The notes: generated by a model from the sequence alone, not told the origin. 64,000 nucleotides of DNA from Mammaliicoccus fleurettii (GCF_003970575.1 NZ_RXWZ01000157.1:1-64000), one strand, 5' to 3'; shown: positions 1-8,797, numbered from the stretch's first letter. Program-made: numbers and translations.

Positions 1-7
1 AAATGGC

Positions 8-34
8 CGAATCCATAGCTTAGCTATGAATTCG
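8..34. terminator. hairpin at window edge, possible terminator
   Basis: An inverted repeat has arms CGAAT-c-CATAGC and GCTATG-a-ATTCG around a TTA loop. It lies about 75 bases beyond the stop codon of the minus-strand kinase gene. It could end that transcript, but any U-tract would be outside the window, so the call is weak. Confidence 0.35.
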
Positions 35-108
35 ACCAAAAATCCATTTTTATTATTTAGTTGTCTACTTGACAGGGTACAGTTCAGATAGGCTTTGTTT
101 TTTTACCT

Positions 109-1008
109 TTATTCTTCCACACCTAATTCTTTCTTTGCCATACTTTCATAAGCCGCTTCTCCGGACTCTATTGCAAATTCTGCGATAAATAGTGGGAAGA
201 CTGCATTGAGTTCTATGACATGCTCTTTCATTCTTGGCCATGTGTTTCCTCCTGCTTTTTTATAAGCAGTTATGATTTGTTCTAAACCTTCTTCACCGAA
301 TACGCGATGATGTCCCATGAAATCCATTGATGGATCAGAATGGGTTGCTTCTGTCCAGTCTATAAGTCCTGTTACGTTTGCTTCGCTATCTACCATTATA
401 TGTCCTGGGTGTAAATCACCATGTATCATTGTTGCATGTTCTGGCCAGAGCTCGTCATTGTCTATCCATCTTTGCCACCTGTTCCATATTTCAATTGATA
501 CACCATACGTCTCTTTGACTTTATGCATTCTATTTTGAAAGTCTCTTTTTATTTCGTGTATAGTTTTTGTAGAGATGTGTTTATTAGTTATTATATCTTC
601 TGGTATACCATGTAAATCAACAAGTATTTCAGCTAATGTGTTTACAAAATTATCGGGAATGGGTTTGTGCTCAATTTCCCAAACATAATTCTGTATTTCA
701 GGATCGATTGTTGCTACGGGTATACCTTGAAGCATTGGATATGCGATAAGGTCTTCTTCATGTACTTTCCATTTTGGTACTTCAAATGATACATGTTCTT
801 GTAGAAAGTCTACAATTTGTTTTTCAGAATGGGTACGTTTATATACATCTGCACGTCTTGGTATTCGCAATACCCATTTTTGTCCATGTTCGTCTTCACC
901 AAAAGCAACTTGAAAATCTAACCCTGATTCATTCAAAGAAATTGTTTCTGATTGAATATTTAGACCGTATTGTTTTGAGATTTTCACAATATCATTTAGA
1001 TGAGTCAT
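109..1008 (-). CDS. mph(C): macrolide 2'-phosphotransferase, Mph(C)-like
   Basis: A 299-residue cytoplasmic antibiotic kinase that would inactivate 14/15-membered macrolides by GTP-dependent phosphorylation of the desosamine 2'-OH. The Brenner catalytic loop HGDLHPGH is at residues 196-203, and the metal-binding IDWTEA follows at 216-221. Length and sequence along the whole chain resemble staphylococcal Mph(C) (recalled, not searched). The start has a clear AAAGGAG site. It follows the DJ-1/PfpI gene by 40 bases on the same strand, so the two may be co-transcribed. No msr(A) or erm gene and no plasmid or transposon genes are nearby, which suggests a resident chromosomal homologue rather than a recent import. 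Substrate range is inferred. Confidence 0.85.
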   Translation of the reverse strand: MTHLNDIVKISKQYGLNIQSETISLNESGLDFQVAFGEDEHGQKWVLRIPRRADVYKRTHSEKQIVDFLQEHVSFEVPKWKVHEEDLIAYPMLQGIPVATIDPEIQNYVWEIEHKPIPDNFVNTLAEILVDLHGIPEDIITNKHISTKTIHEIKRDFQNRMHKVKETYGVSIEIWNRWQRWIDNDELWPEHATMIHGDLHPGHIMVDSEANVTGLIDWTEATHSDPSMDFMGHHRVFGEEGLEQIITAYKKAGGNTWPRMKEHVIELNAVFPLFIAEFAIESGEAAYESMAKKELGVEE

Positions 1009-1048
1009 ATGATTAGCTCCTTTTATTTCCCTTACTCACTCCACAAAT

Positions 1049-1651
1049 TTACCCAATTTCTCCGTATTTCAATTTATACGCTACATATCCTGATTTATAG
1101 AAGTATTTATTTTTTTCCGCTTCTCGCTCATCTAATAATCCTAATGCTTGAATGACATTAAATGCAAAGTCTACTGCGCTTGATCCGTTTGCTGTAACGA
1201 GATTCTTATCTATTACGCTGTCTTCATTTACGAAGTCTATTGAGTTTGTGTATTGTTTAAATTTATCGTCTGTTGTCCATGTGTTTAAGTCGTTTCCTGT
1301 ATGCTTGAATCCTGAAAGTAGGCTATTTCTTGCTAAGAAGTCTACTGCGCCACATATTGCACCGACAACGATGCCTTTGTCTAATGATGTCTTAATGAGC
1401 TGTACAAGCTGCTCACTTTCTATTGATGGCCAACTGTTTCCGCCTATAACGATTAAAGCGTCATATGGTTCTGAAATTTGCTCAATTGTATAGTCAACGA
1501 TGGTCTTAATTTGACCGATGGATGTTACTGTTGGTTCTTCTAACGATACAGTATCTATTTTAAACGAATGTGACATAGACAGTTCTGCTGCAACATAGCT
1601 TAATTCCCAATCTGCGTATTGTTCTGTAAGTAAGACTAATGCTCTTTTCAT
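1049..1651 (-). CDS. DJ-1/PfpI family protein
   Basis: A 200-residue single-domain protein of the class I glutamine amidotransferase-like DJ-1/PfpI fold. The nucleophile elbow AICGAV places the reactive cysteine at residue 100. The acidic residue that usually supports it is in the ADWE motif near residue 16. Family members act as glyoxalase/deglycase-like enzymes, chaperones or cysteine peptidases, so the reaction cannot be named. An AAGGTGG site precedes the ATG. It is upstream of the Mph(C)-like gene on the same strand, and it may set transcription of both. Confidence 0.8.
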   Translation of the reverse strand: MKRALVLLTEQYADWELSYVAAELSMSHSFKIDTVSLEEPTVTSIGQIKTIVDYTIEQISEPYDALIVIGGNSWPSIESEQLVQLIKTSLDKGIVVGAICGAVDFLARNSLLSGFKHTGNDLNTWTTDDKFKQYTNSIDFVNEDSVIDKNLVTANGSSAVDFAFNVIQALGLLDEREAEKNKYFYKSGYVAYKLKYGEIG

Positions 1652-1813
1652 AATTTAGCCACCTTTTTTTATGATTAACTTTAGATTGCTACAAATGTTG
1701 TGGTTATGCAAATGATAACTATATATTTTTAATTTATAAAAATTTAATACGCTTAAAATACTGATATAATAGGTGTTATGACGTTATGAATAGGATAATT
1801 AACTCGAAGAAGT

Positions 1814-1842
1814 TTGACAAATAACATGAATAATATTATAGT
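1814..1842 (+). promoter_or_regulatory. sigma-A promoter of the GntR-ABC operon
   Basis: The -35 box is a perfect TTGACA at 1814-1819. It is followed at 17 bases by TATAGT (1837-1842), one mismatch from consensus. It lies about 50 bases before the regulator start. A YtrA-type regulator would be expected to bind here and control its own operon; no convincing operator dyad was recognised. Confidence 0.75.
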
Positions 1843-1892
1843 TACTTACACAACTAATCAACCAATCGTGTTATAGGATAAGGAGAATGAAT

Positions 1893-2264
1893 ATGAAACC
1901 TACATTAAATGATGATACACCTATATTTTTGCAAATTGCAGATATGATTAAAGATGATTTAGTTGAAGGACTTTTGTCAGAAGGCGAACAAATACCTTCC
2001 ACAACGGAACTTTCAAACTTTTACAATATTAATAGAGCGACGGCTCAAAAAGGTATTGCACTGTTGATGGATGAAGGCATCGTGACGAAGCGAAGAGGAA
2101 TTGGTGTGTTTATAGCTGAAGATGCGCGCGACAAGCTTGTAAATACACGAATGCAAGATTTCTCAAACACTTATATCCAGAACATGGTTAAAGAAGCGAA
2201 GAGACTCAATATAAATAAAGAAGAATTAATAAGAAGGGTGGCTCAAGACTATGACAATCATTGA
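1893..2264 (+). CDS. GntR-family regulator, YtrA subtype
   Basis: A 123-residue DNA-binding repressor made of one N-terminal winged helix (about residues 10-75; motif IPSTTELSNFYNINRATAQKGI) and a short helical tail. This is the minimal YtrA layout, without an effector domain. Two ATGs lie in frame. The AAGGAG site at 1880-1885 abuts the first (1887) but is 7 bases from the second, so 1893 is chosen. It overlaps the following ABC ATPase gene by 14 bases. The pairing matches the YtrA and staphylococcal PmtR systems, where the regulator represses its adjacent ABC transporter. The inducing signal is unknown. Confidence 0.85.
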   Translation: MKPTLNDDTPIFLQIADMIKDDLVEGLLSEGEQIPSTTELSNFYNINRATAQKGIALLMDEGIVTKRRGIGVFIAEDARDKLVNTRMQDFSNTYIQNMVKEAKRLNINKEELIRRVAQDYDNH

Positions 2265-3132
2265 TATTAGAAATATGTCGTTTAAGTACAAGGATGAATA
2301 TGTACTGGAAGATTTAAATTTACAAGAAGACCAGCCTATGATTATAGGATTATGGGGACGTAATGGTTCAGGTAAGACGACGTTAATGAAACTCATGTCA
2401 GGTCAAGAAAAACAGAATTCAGGACAAGTGTCCATTTTAGATTTTAATCCATATAATAATGTAGCAGCTTCTAAGCAAATCACATATTTAAGGGAAAATC
2501 ACTTTTTTGGTAAGACATGGAATGTAAATGATGCTATGAAATTTGCTTCAATGTTTAACGATAAGTGGAATCAACAAGAAGCAGATTATTTAATTGATTT
2601 ATTCGAGTTACCAAGAAAGAAAAAAATTAAGACTTTTTCCAAAGGTATGCAATCTATGGTTCAGTCTGTAATTGGATTAGCAAGTCATGCACCAGTTACG
2701 ATGTTAGATGAGCCAACAAACGGTTTAGATGCTTATATGAGAAAAGTATTTACTAAAGCACTTAGAGAATCATTTGAAGCAGATCCAAGATATATCTTGA
2801 TTGCTACTCATCATATTAAAGAAATTGAAAAACTATGTGAAAAACTAGTTGTCATTTCTGAACATCATGTGAAATTAAACGAACCTATTGAATATTTTCA
2901 ATCTAGAGGAGCAATATTGGTTGGTAAGTTAGAAGATATTCAGCAAGTTGTTTCTAATAATGAAGTAATTGAACAATCTACAATTATGAATCAGCATAAA
3001 ATTATGGCAGATATACCATTAAACGAAGAATTGATTAAACAATGTAAAGCGTTGAATATTAAAGTAGATAAAGCAAGTATTCAAGATTACTTAGTCAATA
3101 TAACGATGTCAAAGGAGGCTAATAATGGGTGA
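2251..3132 (+). CDS. ABC transporter ATP-binding protein
   Basis: A 293-residue nucleotide-binding subunit. Walker A is GRNGSGKTT at residues 36-44. The signature is degenerate (FSKGMQS, 129-135). Walker B and the D-loop are MLDEPTNGLDA at 151-161, with the switch histidine in IATHH. About 90 C-terminal residues follow the ATPase core, as in YtrB/PmtA-type subunits. It overlaps both neighbours (14 and 8 bases), so coupled translation with the regulator and the permease is likely. The system may resemble part of the phenol-soluble-modulin exporter PmtAB, but no second ATPase/permease pair follows. Substrate unknown. Confidence 0.85.
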   Translation: MTIIDIRNMSFKYKDEYVLEDLNLQEDQPMIIGLWGRNGSGKTTLMKLMSGQEKQNSGQVSILDFNPYNNVAASKQITYLRENHFFGKTWNVNDAMKFASMFNDKWNQQEADYLIDLFELPRKKKIKTFSKGMQSMVQSVIGLASHAPVTMLDEPTNGLDAYMRKVFTKALRESFEADPRYILIATHHIKEIEKLCEKLVVISEHHVKLNEPIEYFQSRGAILVGKLEDIQQVVSNNEVIEQSTIMNQHKIMADIPLNEELIKQCKALNIKVDKASIQDYLVNITMSKEANNG

Positions 3133-3808
3133 TTTAAGAGGCTCGCTTTCTATAATAGGTAAAGAATTGAAATTACAATTTTATACATTTAGTATCGTAC
3201 TTTTAGCATTAGCTGTAATTTATTTTATCATTGGCTTCTATATTGAACCAACTGAGTCTTTCAAACCTTTATTATCTGGACCAATATACGGTATATTAGG
3301 ATTCTTAACATTTTTCTTGTATGGAGACCCTTTTAAATCAGCCGTTCAACTCGGTTCTACGAGAAAGCAATATATTTTCAGTTTGTGGTTAAGCTACTTT
3401 ATATTTATTGTATGTTTGTTAGCAGTGCATGAAATCGTTAGCTACTTATTAGAACTTACTGCAAATATTGCAAATAGTAACGTTACATTAATGAGAGTTG
3501 GAGATTTCCTACAACATAACAATAGATTCGATAATATGTGGATAGATATCTTATCAGTTATTTTTATTGCTGGTGTTTGTTTCTTCATCGGTGCAATTAT
3601 GTATCGTGTTGGTATCATTCCAACTTTAATAGGACTATTTTTAATAGGCGTAATAGTCTTTGTATGGTATGTACTTGGAGATTTCACACCATTGTTCAAA
3701 TGGGTATATCATCATATATATGAAATGTTTCATATATTAGGTGCTATCGGAATTCTTTTAGCATTATTAATTTATCCAATACTCATAAATGTTAAATTAA
3801 AATTTTAA
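3125..3808 (+). CDS. ABC-2-type permease
   Basis: A 227-residue integral membrane protein with about six hydrophobic segments (for example residues 18-40, 53-72, 90-108, 140-160, 165-185 and 200-222) and short loops. This is typical of the small permeases paired with YtrA-type regulators. It is the last gene of the operon and overlaps the ATPase gene by 8 bases. A strong terminator follows 70 bases downstream. No motif identifies the exported substrate. Confidence 0.75.
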   Translation: MGDLRGSLSIIGKELKLQFYTFSIVLLALAVIYFIIGFYIEPTESFKPLLSGPIYGILGFLTFFLYGDPFKSAVQLGSTRKQYIFSLWLSYFIFIVCLLAVHEIVSYLLELTANIANSNVTLMRVGDFLQHNNRFDNMWIDILSVIFIAGVCFFIGAIMYRVGIIPTLIGLFLIGVIVFVWYVLGDFTPLFKWVYHHIYEMFHILGAIGILLALLIYPILINVKLKF

Positions 3809-3880
3809 TAATACAATCGAGTACAGGAAGTAAGCACGTTACTCGTGGTAGTATTATTTAAGAATGATATAACTTATAAA

Positions 3881-3946
3881 TAAAGCACCTCGTTAATTTG
3901 ATTTTTATTAATTAAATTAAATTAAACGAAAGTGCTTTATTTTTTT
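3881..3946 (+). terminator. terminator of the GntR-ABC operon
   Basis: The arms TAAAGCAC (3881-3888) and GTGCTTTA (3932-3939), extended by CGTTAAT/ATTAAACG, enclose an A/T-only loop. A run of seven T follows. Confidence 0.85.
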
Positions 3947-3965
3947 GTGAAAATAGATAGTGAGA

Positions 3966-4060
3966 ACGATTTTGTGAAGTGATGACGCCTGAGGGAATAG
4001 TATGCGAGAGAGACTACAGGCTCGAACCATACCCTCTGGCAAATGCACGAACAAAATCGT
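3966..4060 (+). repeat. dispersed ~96-bp imperfect palindrome, copy A
   Basis: The outer arms ACGATTTTGT and ACAAAATCGT close the element. Inner arms are GAGGGAATAGTATG and CATACCCTC, with a central GACTACAGGCTCGA. Related copies are at 4088 (partial), 51218, 55416 (reverse, diverged), 59531 and 61724 (reverse, deleted). With its truncated neighbour it fills the gap between the terminator and the MerR gene. Confidence 0.85.
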
Positions 4061-4087
4061 AAGATTTTATAAAAAATAGATATTGGT

Positions 4088-4120
4088 AACAATTTTGTAA
4101 AATGCTGACGCCTGAGGGAA
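4088..4120 (+). repeat. truncated copy A' of the ~96-bp palindrome
   Basis: This piece repeats the first third of copy A, including the A/T-rich sequence just upstream of it. It stops abruptly at CCTGAGGGAA, four bases before the stop codon of the MerR gene. It is a tandem duplicate that has lost its right half. Confidence 0.75.
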
Positions 4121-4124
4121 GATT

Positions 4125-4940
4125 TTATTCCACTTCAATCATTATTTTCGTTATATATTCATTTTCATTATTTTTAATAACTGAATCGAATACAAATTCT
4201 TCATAGACATATTTACCGATTTTTAAATCCATTTCTTCTATTTTTTGTATCAATTTTGAGTACGTTACTTCTATATTTTTATCTAATCCTAGGTGGTAAG
4301 CAATTAAGTACTGACCTTTTAACGTAATGGTATTTGTATAATGATTTTTAGAGTTAGGAATTTTAACATATAGGTAACTATAATTATTGTATTCTCCATT
4401 TAAAATATCTTTCATATTGGATATAATGCCAATCGGTTGGCTAGAGAATAGGCCATGTGATTTAAGTTCTACAATAAATTGATTAATAGATATTAAAAAA
4501 TCAAGTTCTGAAGCATTTGCGATATTATCACTTATATAAAATGTTGTTTCTTCGATTTCTTGTAATGTAATGTCATCAAATGGTGTTTGTATAGCTTCTT
4601 TAATGAGCTGAATTTTATCGTTGATAATCATTTCATTATATTCTAAATGTTTCTTCTGTTCTTGAATCGTCTTTTTCTGTTGATACATTAAATTTAAAAA
4701 GTGTTCTGGTGATTTGTTTTGTGTATATTCTTTGATTTCTTTTAGTGGCATGCCTAATTCTTTTAGTAATGTGATCACACTAATCAGTTCAATTTGTTTT
4801 ATAGAATAGTAGCGATAGCCAATTTCATTTTTATAATCAGGTTTGAAAAGATTGATTTTATCGTAGTAAATAAGCGTTTGACGACTAACATTTGTTAAGC
4901 TAGCAAACTCACTTATAGGTATTTGATTAATTTTTTGCAT
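4125..4940 (-). CDS. MerR-family regulator with GyrI-like effector domain
   Basis: A 271-residue regulator in the style of BmrR. Residues 8-75 form the winged HTH (SEFASLTNVSRQTLIYYDKI, then IGYRYYS). A coiled-coil dimerisation helix covers about residues 80-115. The C-terminal half resembles the GyrI-like multidrug-binding domain. It is divergent from the NorA-like pump gene. A perfect dyad lies in the spacer of the promoter facing that gene, which is how MerR proteins act. It is therefore inferred to activate the pump when bound to a lipophilic cation. The pairing recalls Bmr/BmrR of Bacillus. Confidence 0.85.
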   Translation of the reverse strand: MQKINQIPISEFASLTNVSRQTLIYYDKINLFKPDYKNEIGYRYYSIKQIELISVITLLKELGMPLKEIKEYTQNKSPEHFLNLMYQQKKTIQEQKKHLEYNEMIINDKIQLIKEAIQTPFDDITLQEIEETTFYISDNIANASELDFLISINQFIVELKSHGLFSSQPIGIISNMKDILNGEYNNYSYLYVKIPNSKNHYTNTITLKGQYLIAYHLGLDKNIEVTYSKLIQKIEEMDLKIGKYVYEEFVFDSVIKNNENEYITKIMIEVE

Positions 4941-4957
4941 AAATTGTTCTCCTTCTA

Positions 4958-4986
4958 TTGACTGTATAGTTACTATACACTATAAA
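4958..4986 (+). promoter_or_regulatory. MerR-controlled promoter of the NorA-like pump
   Basis: TTGACT (4958-4963), 17 bases, then TATAAA (4981-4986). The spacer holds the perfect dyad GTATAGT-T-ACTATAC (4964-4978), centred between the two boxes. MerR proteins bind there and realign the promoter. Confidence 0.85.
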
Positions 4987-5093
4987 TTGTATATATTAAA
5001 GATTGCAAAACGTTATGAAAATCCAACTAAATGGATTAGAATATAGTGAAAATCAGATAAAATTTGTGAAAGTATTGAATAAGGAGGTCTAAA

Positions 5094-6242
5094 ATGAAGA
5101 GTAAGTTAAATGTTTTATATTTTAATATATTTTTAATGTTTTTAGGAATTAGTATCGTAATTCCAGTTTTACCAACGTTTTTAAAGGATTTAGATTTGAA
5201 TGGTACAGATTTGGGTGTACTTGTAGCAGTGTTCGCATTATTCCAAATGATTGCTTCACCATTTGGAGGACGATTTGCAGATAAATTTGGTAAAAAAATC
5301 ATTATCATTATTGGCCTCCTATTATTCTCCATTTCAGAATTTATATTTGCGGTAGGTAATTCATTTTCAATACTTTTATTATCAAGAGTATTAGGTGGGA
5401 TTAGTGCAGCGTTTGTCATGCCAGGTGTAAATGGTATGATCGGTGATTTATCAACACATGAGACTAGAGCGAAGAACTTTAGTTATATGTCAGCAGTAAT
5501 AAATACAGGGTTTATAGTTGGACCAGGTGTAGGAGGATTCTTAGCAGAAATTTCGCATAGAATGCCTTTTTATTTTGCAGGTGGACTAGGCATAATAGCT
5601 TTATTATTCTCGATATTCTTATTAAAAGAAGCTAGTGATGAAGATGAAACACATGAGACACGTAAGAAAAAAGTTAAAGAACCATTTCCATATAAATTGT
5701 TTGTAGTACCTGTTATTATAATGCTCATACTTTCATATGGTTTAGCATCAACAGAAACCATGTTCTCATTATATACAGCAGAAAAAGTAGGTTTCGAACC
5801 GAAAGATATATCTATCGCCATTACAGGTGGCGCAATAGTAGGGGTTATATTCCAGCTGTTCTTATTTGAAAAGCTAGTAGGAAAAATAGGTGAAATTAAG
5901 TTAACATTATTCTCATTAATATATTCGATATTAGTTTTAGGAGCATTCTTAATGGCTTCAAAATATTTAACGGTAATGCTAGTAAGTTTCATTATATTTA
6001 TTGGATTTGATTTAATCAGACCATCCATGACGAACTACTTTTCAAAATTAGCCGGTAATAATCAAGGTACAGCAGGTGGATTAAACTCGGCAGCAACAAG
6101 TGTCGGTAACTTAATCGGACCTTTAGTAGCCGGCGCAGCATTTGATATTAGTATAGATTTTCCATTGTATATAGCAATGGCATTCTTCCTAGTAGCATCA
6201 GTAATTATTGTATTTTACAGACCAGATAAATTGAAATTTTAA
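5094..6242 (+). CDS. norA: NorA/Bmr-type multidrug efflux MFS transporter
   Basis: A 382-residue, 12-helix proton-driven exporter of the DHA1 family. It follows staphylococcal NorA closely from end to end: LYFNIFLMFLGI at the start, motif A GRFADKFGKK, RVLGGISAAFVMPGV in helix 4, motif C INTGFIVGPGVGG, SHRMPFYFAGG and GLNSAATSVGNLIGP. NorA exports fluoroquinolones, quaternary ammonium compounds and dyes. A GGAGG site precedes the ATG. The adjacent MerR regulator is not found beside norA in S. aureus, so this could be a paralogue; the symbol is given for family resemblance. A shared-type terminator follows. Confidence 0.85.
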   Translation: MKSKLNVLYFNIFLMFLGISIVIPVLPTFLKDLDLNGTDLGVLVAVFALFQMIASPFGGRFADKFGKKIIIIIGLLLFSISEFIFAVGNSFSILLLSRVLGGISAAFVMPGVNGMIGDLSTHETRAKNFSYMSAVINTGFIVGPGVGGFLAEISHRMPFYFAGGLGIIALLFSIFLLKEASDEDETHETRKKKVKEPFPYKLFVVPVIIMLILSYGLASTETMFSLYTAEKVGFEPKDISIAITGGAIVGVIFQLFLFEKLVGKIGEIKLTLFSLIYSILVLGAFLMASKYLTVMLVSFIIFIGFDLIRPSMTNYFSKLAGNNQGTAGGLNSAATSVGNLIGPLVAGAAFDISIDFPLYIAMAFFLVASVIIVFYRPDKLKF

Positions 6243-6248
6243 AAATTA

Positions 6249-6282
6249 GAGCTGAGACAAATAAATTGTCTCAGCTCTTTTG
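6249..6282. terminator. terminator of the TGAGACAAAT family
   Basis: The arms GAGCTGAGACAA and TTGTCTCAGCTC are followed by TTTT. This is one of at least seven terminators in the window with the same TGAGACAA core (14361, 17846, 19548, 28138, 36754, 49644). Confidence 0.9.
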
Positions 6283-6306
6283 GTTGGAAAAGGGTATAAA
6301 GTAACT

Positions 6307-6590
6307 CGAATATATCAAGACAGGTCCAACATGATAAATAGGGTGGGTGAATGTTGCAAGACAGGGCAGACATGATAAATAGAGCCTGTGAATTTATCAA
6401 GACAGGTCCAACATGATAAATAGAGAGGCTGAACATTGCAAGACAGGTCCGACTAGCAACATAGAGAGTCTGAACATTGCAAGACAGGGTCGACTAGCAA
6501 CATAGAGCAGCCGAACATTGCAAGACAGGTCCAACATGATAAATAGAGCTCGTGAACTTATCAAGACAAGCACAACATGATAAATAGCAC
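6307..6590 (+). repeat. 41-bp tandem array R1 (7 units)
   Basis: Seven units of 41 bp carry a small stem-loop around the core CAAGACAGG. The arms are either TTTATC/GATAAAT or TTGC/GCAA. Unit types in order are AT, GC-left/AT-right, AT, GC, GC, GC-left/AT-right, AT. A short variable tract of about 6 bases separates units. The array, flanked by two terminators, fills the gap between the pump gene and mccB. Confidence 0.9.
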
Positions 6591-6623
6591 GCCAATTGAT
6601 ACCGATTATTCCATTATAATTCC

Positions 6624-6672
6624 TACAAAAAAACCCTAGGACGCGTATCTTATCAACACGCGTCCTAGGGTT
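6624..6672 (-). terminator. terminator of the mccAB operon
   Basis: A 15-bp perfect stem (AACCCTAGGACGCGT, 6632-6646, and its complement at 6658-6672) is followed on the minus strand by seven T. It lies eight bases beyond the mccB stop codon. Confidence 0.95.
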
Positions 6673-6679
6673 CTACATT

Positions 6680-7822
6680 TTATATTTGATTTAATGCGTT
6701 ATTTAAGTCTGCTACTAAGTCTTCTGTATCTTCTATTCCTATAGATAGTCTGATCATACCGTCTGCGATGCCTTCTTTATGTCTAATTTCAGCTGGTATG
6801 GATGCATGTGTCATTAAACTTGGTACTGAAATCAAGCTTTCTACTGCACCTAAACTTTCTGCTAAAGTGAATAGTTTAGTATGTTTTATAACTTCTTTTG
6901 CTTTTTCTACGTCTGCTACTTCAAAAGAAATGATACCTGGATATCCTGATGCTTGTTCAAAATGTACATCACGGTTAACATGGTCTTCGTTTAATGGGTG
7001 GATAGTTTTAACAACGTTGTCGTGATTTTTCAATAATTCAACAACTTCTTTAACGTTACGGTTAATTTGTTCTAGTCTTAAACCTAGTGTTTTAATACCT
7101 CGTGTTAATAAGTAGCTATCTTGTGGTCCAAGTATACCTCCAGTAGAGTTCTGGATGAAACCAATTCTTTCTCCAAGACTTTCATTTGCAGTAACAACGA
7201 GTCCTGAAACAACATCACTATGACCGCCTAAATATTTTGTTGCAGAATGAAGTACGATATCTGCTCCTAAATCTAAAGGATTTTGATAATAAGGTGTCAT
7301 AAATGTATTATCAACAACAGTTAAGATGTTATGCTTTTTAGCAACATTGCTTGCTGCTTTAATATCCGTAACTTGTAATAAAGGATTTGAAGGTGTTTCT
7401 ACGAATAACATTTTAGTTTCTTCTTTAATAGAAGATTCGATATTTTCGATGTTAGTTGTACTGATAAAATCAAAAGTAATGCCAAAGCGTGTGAACACTT
7501 TAGTTAAGGCACGGTAAGTACCACCGTAAACATCTGAGTTTATTAAAATGTGGTCACCTTTATCTAATAATATAATAACAGCAGATATAGCTGCCATTCC
7601 TGAGCCAAATGCATAACCATTCGTACCATGTTCTAAATCAGCAATTAAAGTTTCCAATGCTGTACGAGTAGGGTTAGCAGTTCTAGAATATTCATATCCT
7701 TGTCTTAATTCACCAATAGCATCTTGTTCGTATGTACTCGTTTGGTATATTGGTGTTGTTACAGCTCCAGTATATGCGTCAGTTGTTTTTCCACCATGTA
7801 TAAGTAAAGTTTTTTTATTCAT
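6680..7822 (-). CDS. mccB: cystathionine gamma-lyase/synthase (MccB type)
   Basis: A 380-residue PLP enzyme of the Cys/Met metabolism family. The PLP lysine is K196 in SATKYLGGH. The preceding DNTF and SNPLLQVTDI motifs and the N-terminal YxYSRTANPTR are typical. The ORF is open further upstream, but GGAGG at 7831-7835 sits 8 bases before the ATG at 7822, so that start is used. It begins two bases after the mccA stop, so the two genes are co-transcribed. With MccA it would turn homocysteine and O-acetylserine-derived cystathionine into cysteine. A gamma-synthase activity (MetB) cannot be excluded from sequence. Confidence 0.88.
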   Translation of the reverse strand: MNKKTLLIHGGKTTDAYTGAVTTPIYQTSTYEQDAIGELRQGYEYSRTANPTRTALETLIADLEHGTNGYAFGSGMAAISAVIILLDKGDHILINSDVYGGTYRALTKVFTRFGITFDFISTTNIENIESSIKEETKMLFVETPSNPLLQVTDIKAASNVAKKHNILTVVDNTFMTPYYQNPLDLGADIVLHSATKYLGGHSDVVSGLVVTANESLGERIGFIQNSTGGILGPQDSYLLTRGIKTLGLRLEQINRNVKEVVELLKNHDNVVKTIHPLNEDHVNRDVHFEQASGYPGIISFEVADVEKAKEVIKHTKLFTLAESLGAVESLISVPSLMTHASIPAEIRHKEGIADGMIRLSIGIEDTEDLVADLNNALNQI

Positions 7823-7823
7823 T

Positions 7824-8720
7824 TTATTTTCCTCCGTAGTTAAATATATTTTTAGACATATAACGATCGCTACTATCTGGAAAGACAACAACGATATGTC
7901 CTTGTTCTATTTCTTTGGAAACTTGTATTGCTGCTTCCAGTGCTGCACCAGATGAGCTACCAGCAAGAATACCTTCATTTAATGCAAGTCCAGACACATT
8001 GTTAAATGCATCTTGATCACTAATGACTTTAATGTCATGAATTAAAGAACGATCTAGAAAAATCGGCCACTTTTCAACACCAATGCCTTCAGTATCATGA
8101 GAATGTTCTGCTCCACCAGCTAGAATGCTGCCTTCAGGTTCTACAATGATATTATGGACATCATGTTGTTTCATTACTGAAGCGGTTCCTGCAAAAGTAC
8201 CTCCTGAACCAGCACCAGCAACAAAGTATTTGATGTCAGGACATTGTTCAAGTATTTCTGATGCTAATGTATTTACATAAGCTTGTGGATTTTCTTTGTT
8301 TCCAAATTGATTAATGTAATAAGCATTATGATCTTGAGCGAATTTCTTAGCATATTGTTGAGCACCAATCATGCCTTCAGAACGAGGTGTTCTTCTAACA
8401 TCAGCACCTAAAGCTTTCATTATACTCATTTTTTCTTCAGAAAATCCTTCAGGTGCATAGATAACACAGTTGATATTGTAATGATTAGCTACAATAGAAA
8501 GTCCAATACCAGTATTACCAGCAGTAGCTTCTACTATTGTATCCCCAGATTTAAGTTCACCTTGAGCAATTGCTTGTTCAATTAAATGCTTAGCCAATCT
8601 ATCTTTGATGCTTCCGCCTATGTTATAGCTTTCTAGTTTGGCATATATTTTTACTTTGTCAGTACTGTAATGTTCTAATAGTACGAGCGGTGTATTTCCA
8701 ATTAAATCAAAAGCCTTCAT
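7824..8720 (-). CDS. mccA: O-acetylserine-dependent cystathionine beta-synthase (MccA type)
   Basis: A 298-residue fold-type II PLP enzyme of the cysteine synthase family. The Schiff-base lysine is K39 in GGSIKDR. The phosphate and substrate loop TAGNTG lies near residue 66, and the GSGGT loop follows around residue 170. Pairing with a downstream gamma-lyase points to MccA, which joins homocysteine and O-acetylserine, rather than to CysK. In related bacteria the pair is repressed by CymR when cysteine is plentiful; I could not place a CymR box with confidence. The SD is weak (GGGGTAATGGG). A promoter lies about 50 bases upstream. Confidence 0.88.
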   Translation of the reverse strand: MKAFDLIGNTPLVLLEHYSTDKVKIYAKLESYNIGGSIKDRLAKHLIEQAIAQGELKSGDTIVEATAGNTGIGLSIVANHYNINCVIYAPEGFSEEKMSIMKALGADVRRTPRSEGMIGAQQYAKKFAQDHNAYYINQFGNKENPQAYVNTLASEILEQCPDIKYFVAGAGSGGTFAGTASVMKQHDVHNIIVEPEGSILAGGAEHSHDTEGIGVEKWPIFLDRSLIHDIKVISDQDAFNNVSGLALNEGILAGSSSGAALEAAIQVSKEIEQGHIVVVFPDSSDRYMSKNIFNYGGK

Positions 8721-8768
8721 CCCATTACCCCAATATTAATTATTATAAAACATAGTATTTCAATAAGG

Positions 8769-8797
8769 ATTATATGTGATTAGTTTTTAAAAAGCAA
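8769..8797 (-). promoter_or_regulatory. promoter of mccAB
   Basis: Read on the minus strand: TTGCTT (8797-8792), a 17-base spacer, then a perfect TATAAT (8774-8769). It lies just inside array R2. Confidence 0.7.

Noticed and set aside
61-100. Possible IS terminus (GTCTACTTGACAGGGTACAG)
   Set aside because: It looks like a terminal repeat, but no transposase or second end is in the window.
2251-3808. Complete pmtABCD operon
   Set aside because: Only one ATPase and one permease follow the GntR gene; a terminator then ends the operon.
3966-4120. STAR element
   Set aside because: The GC-rich TGTTGGGGCCC signature of staphylococcal STAR repeats is absent.
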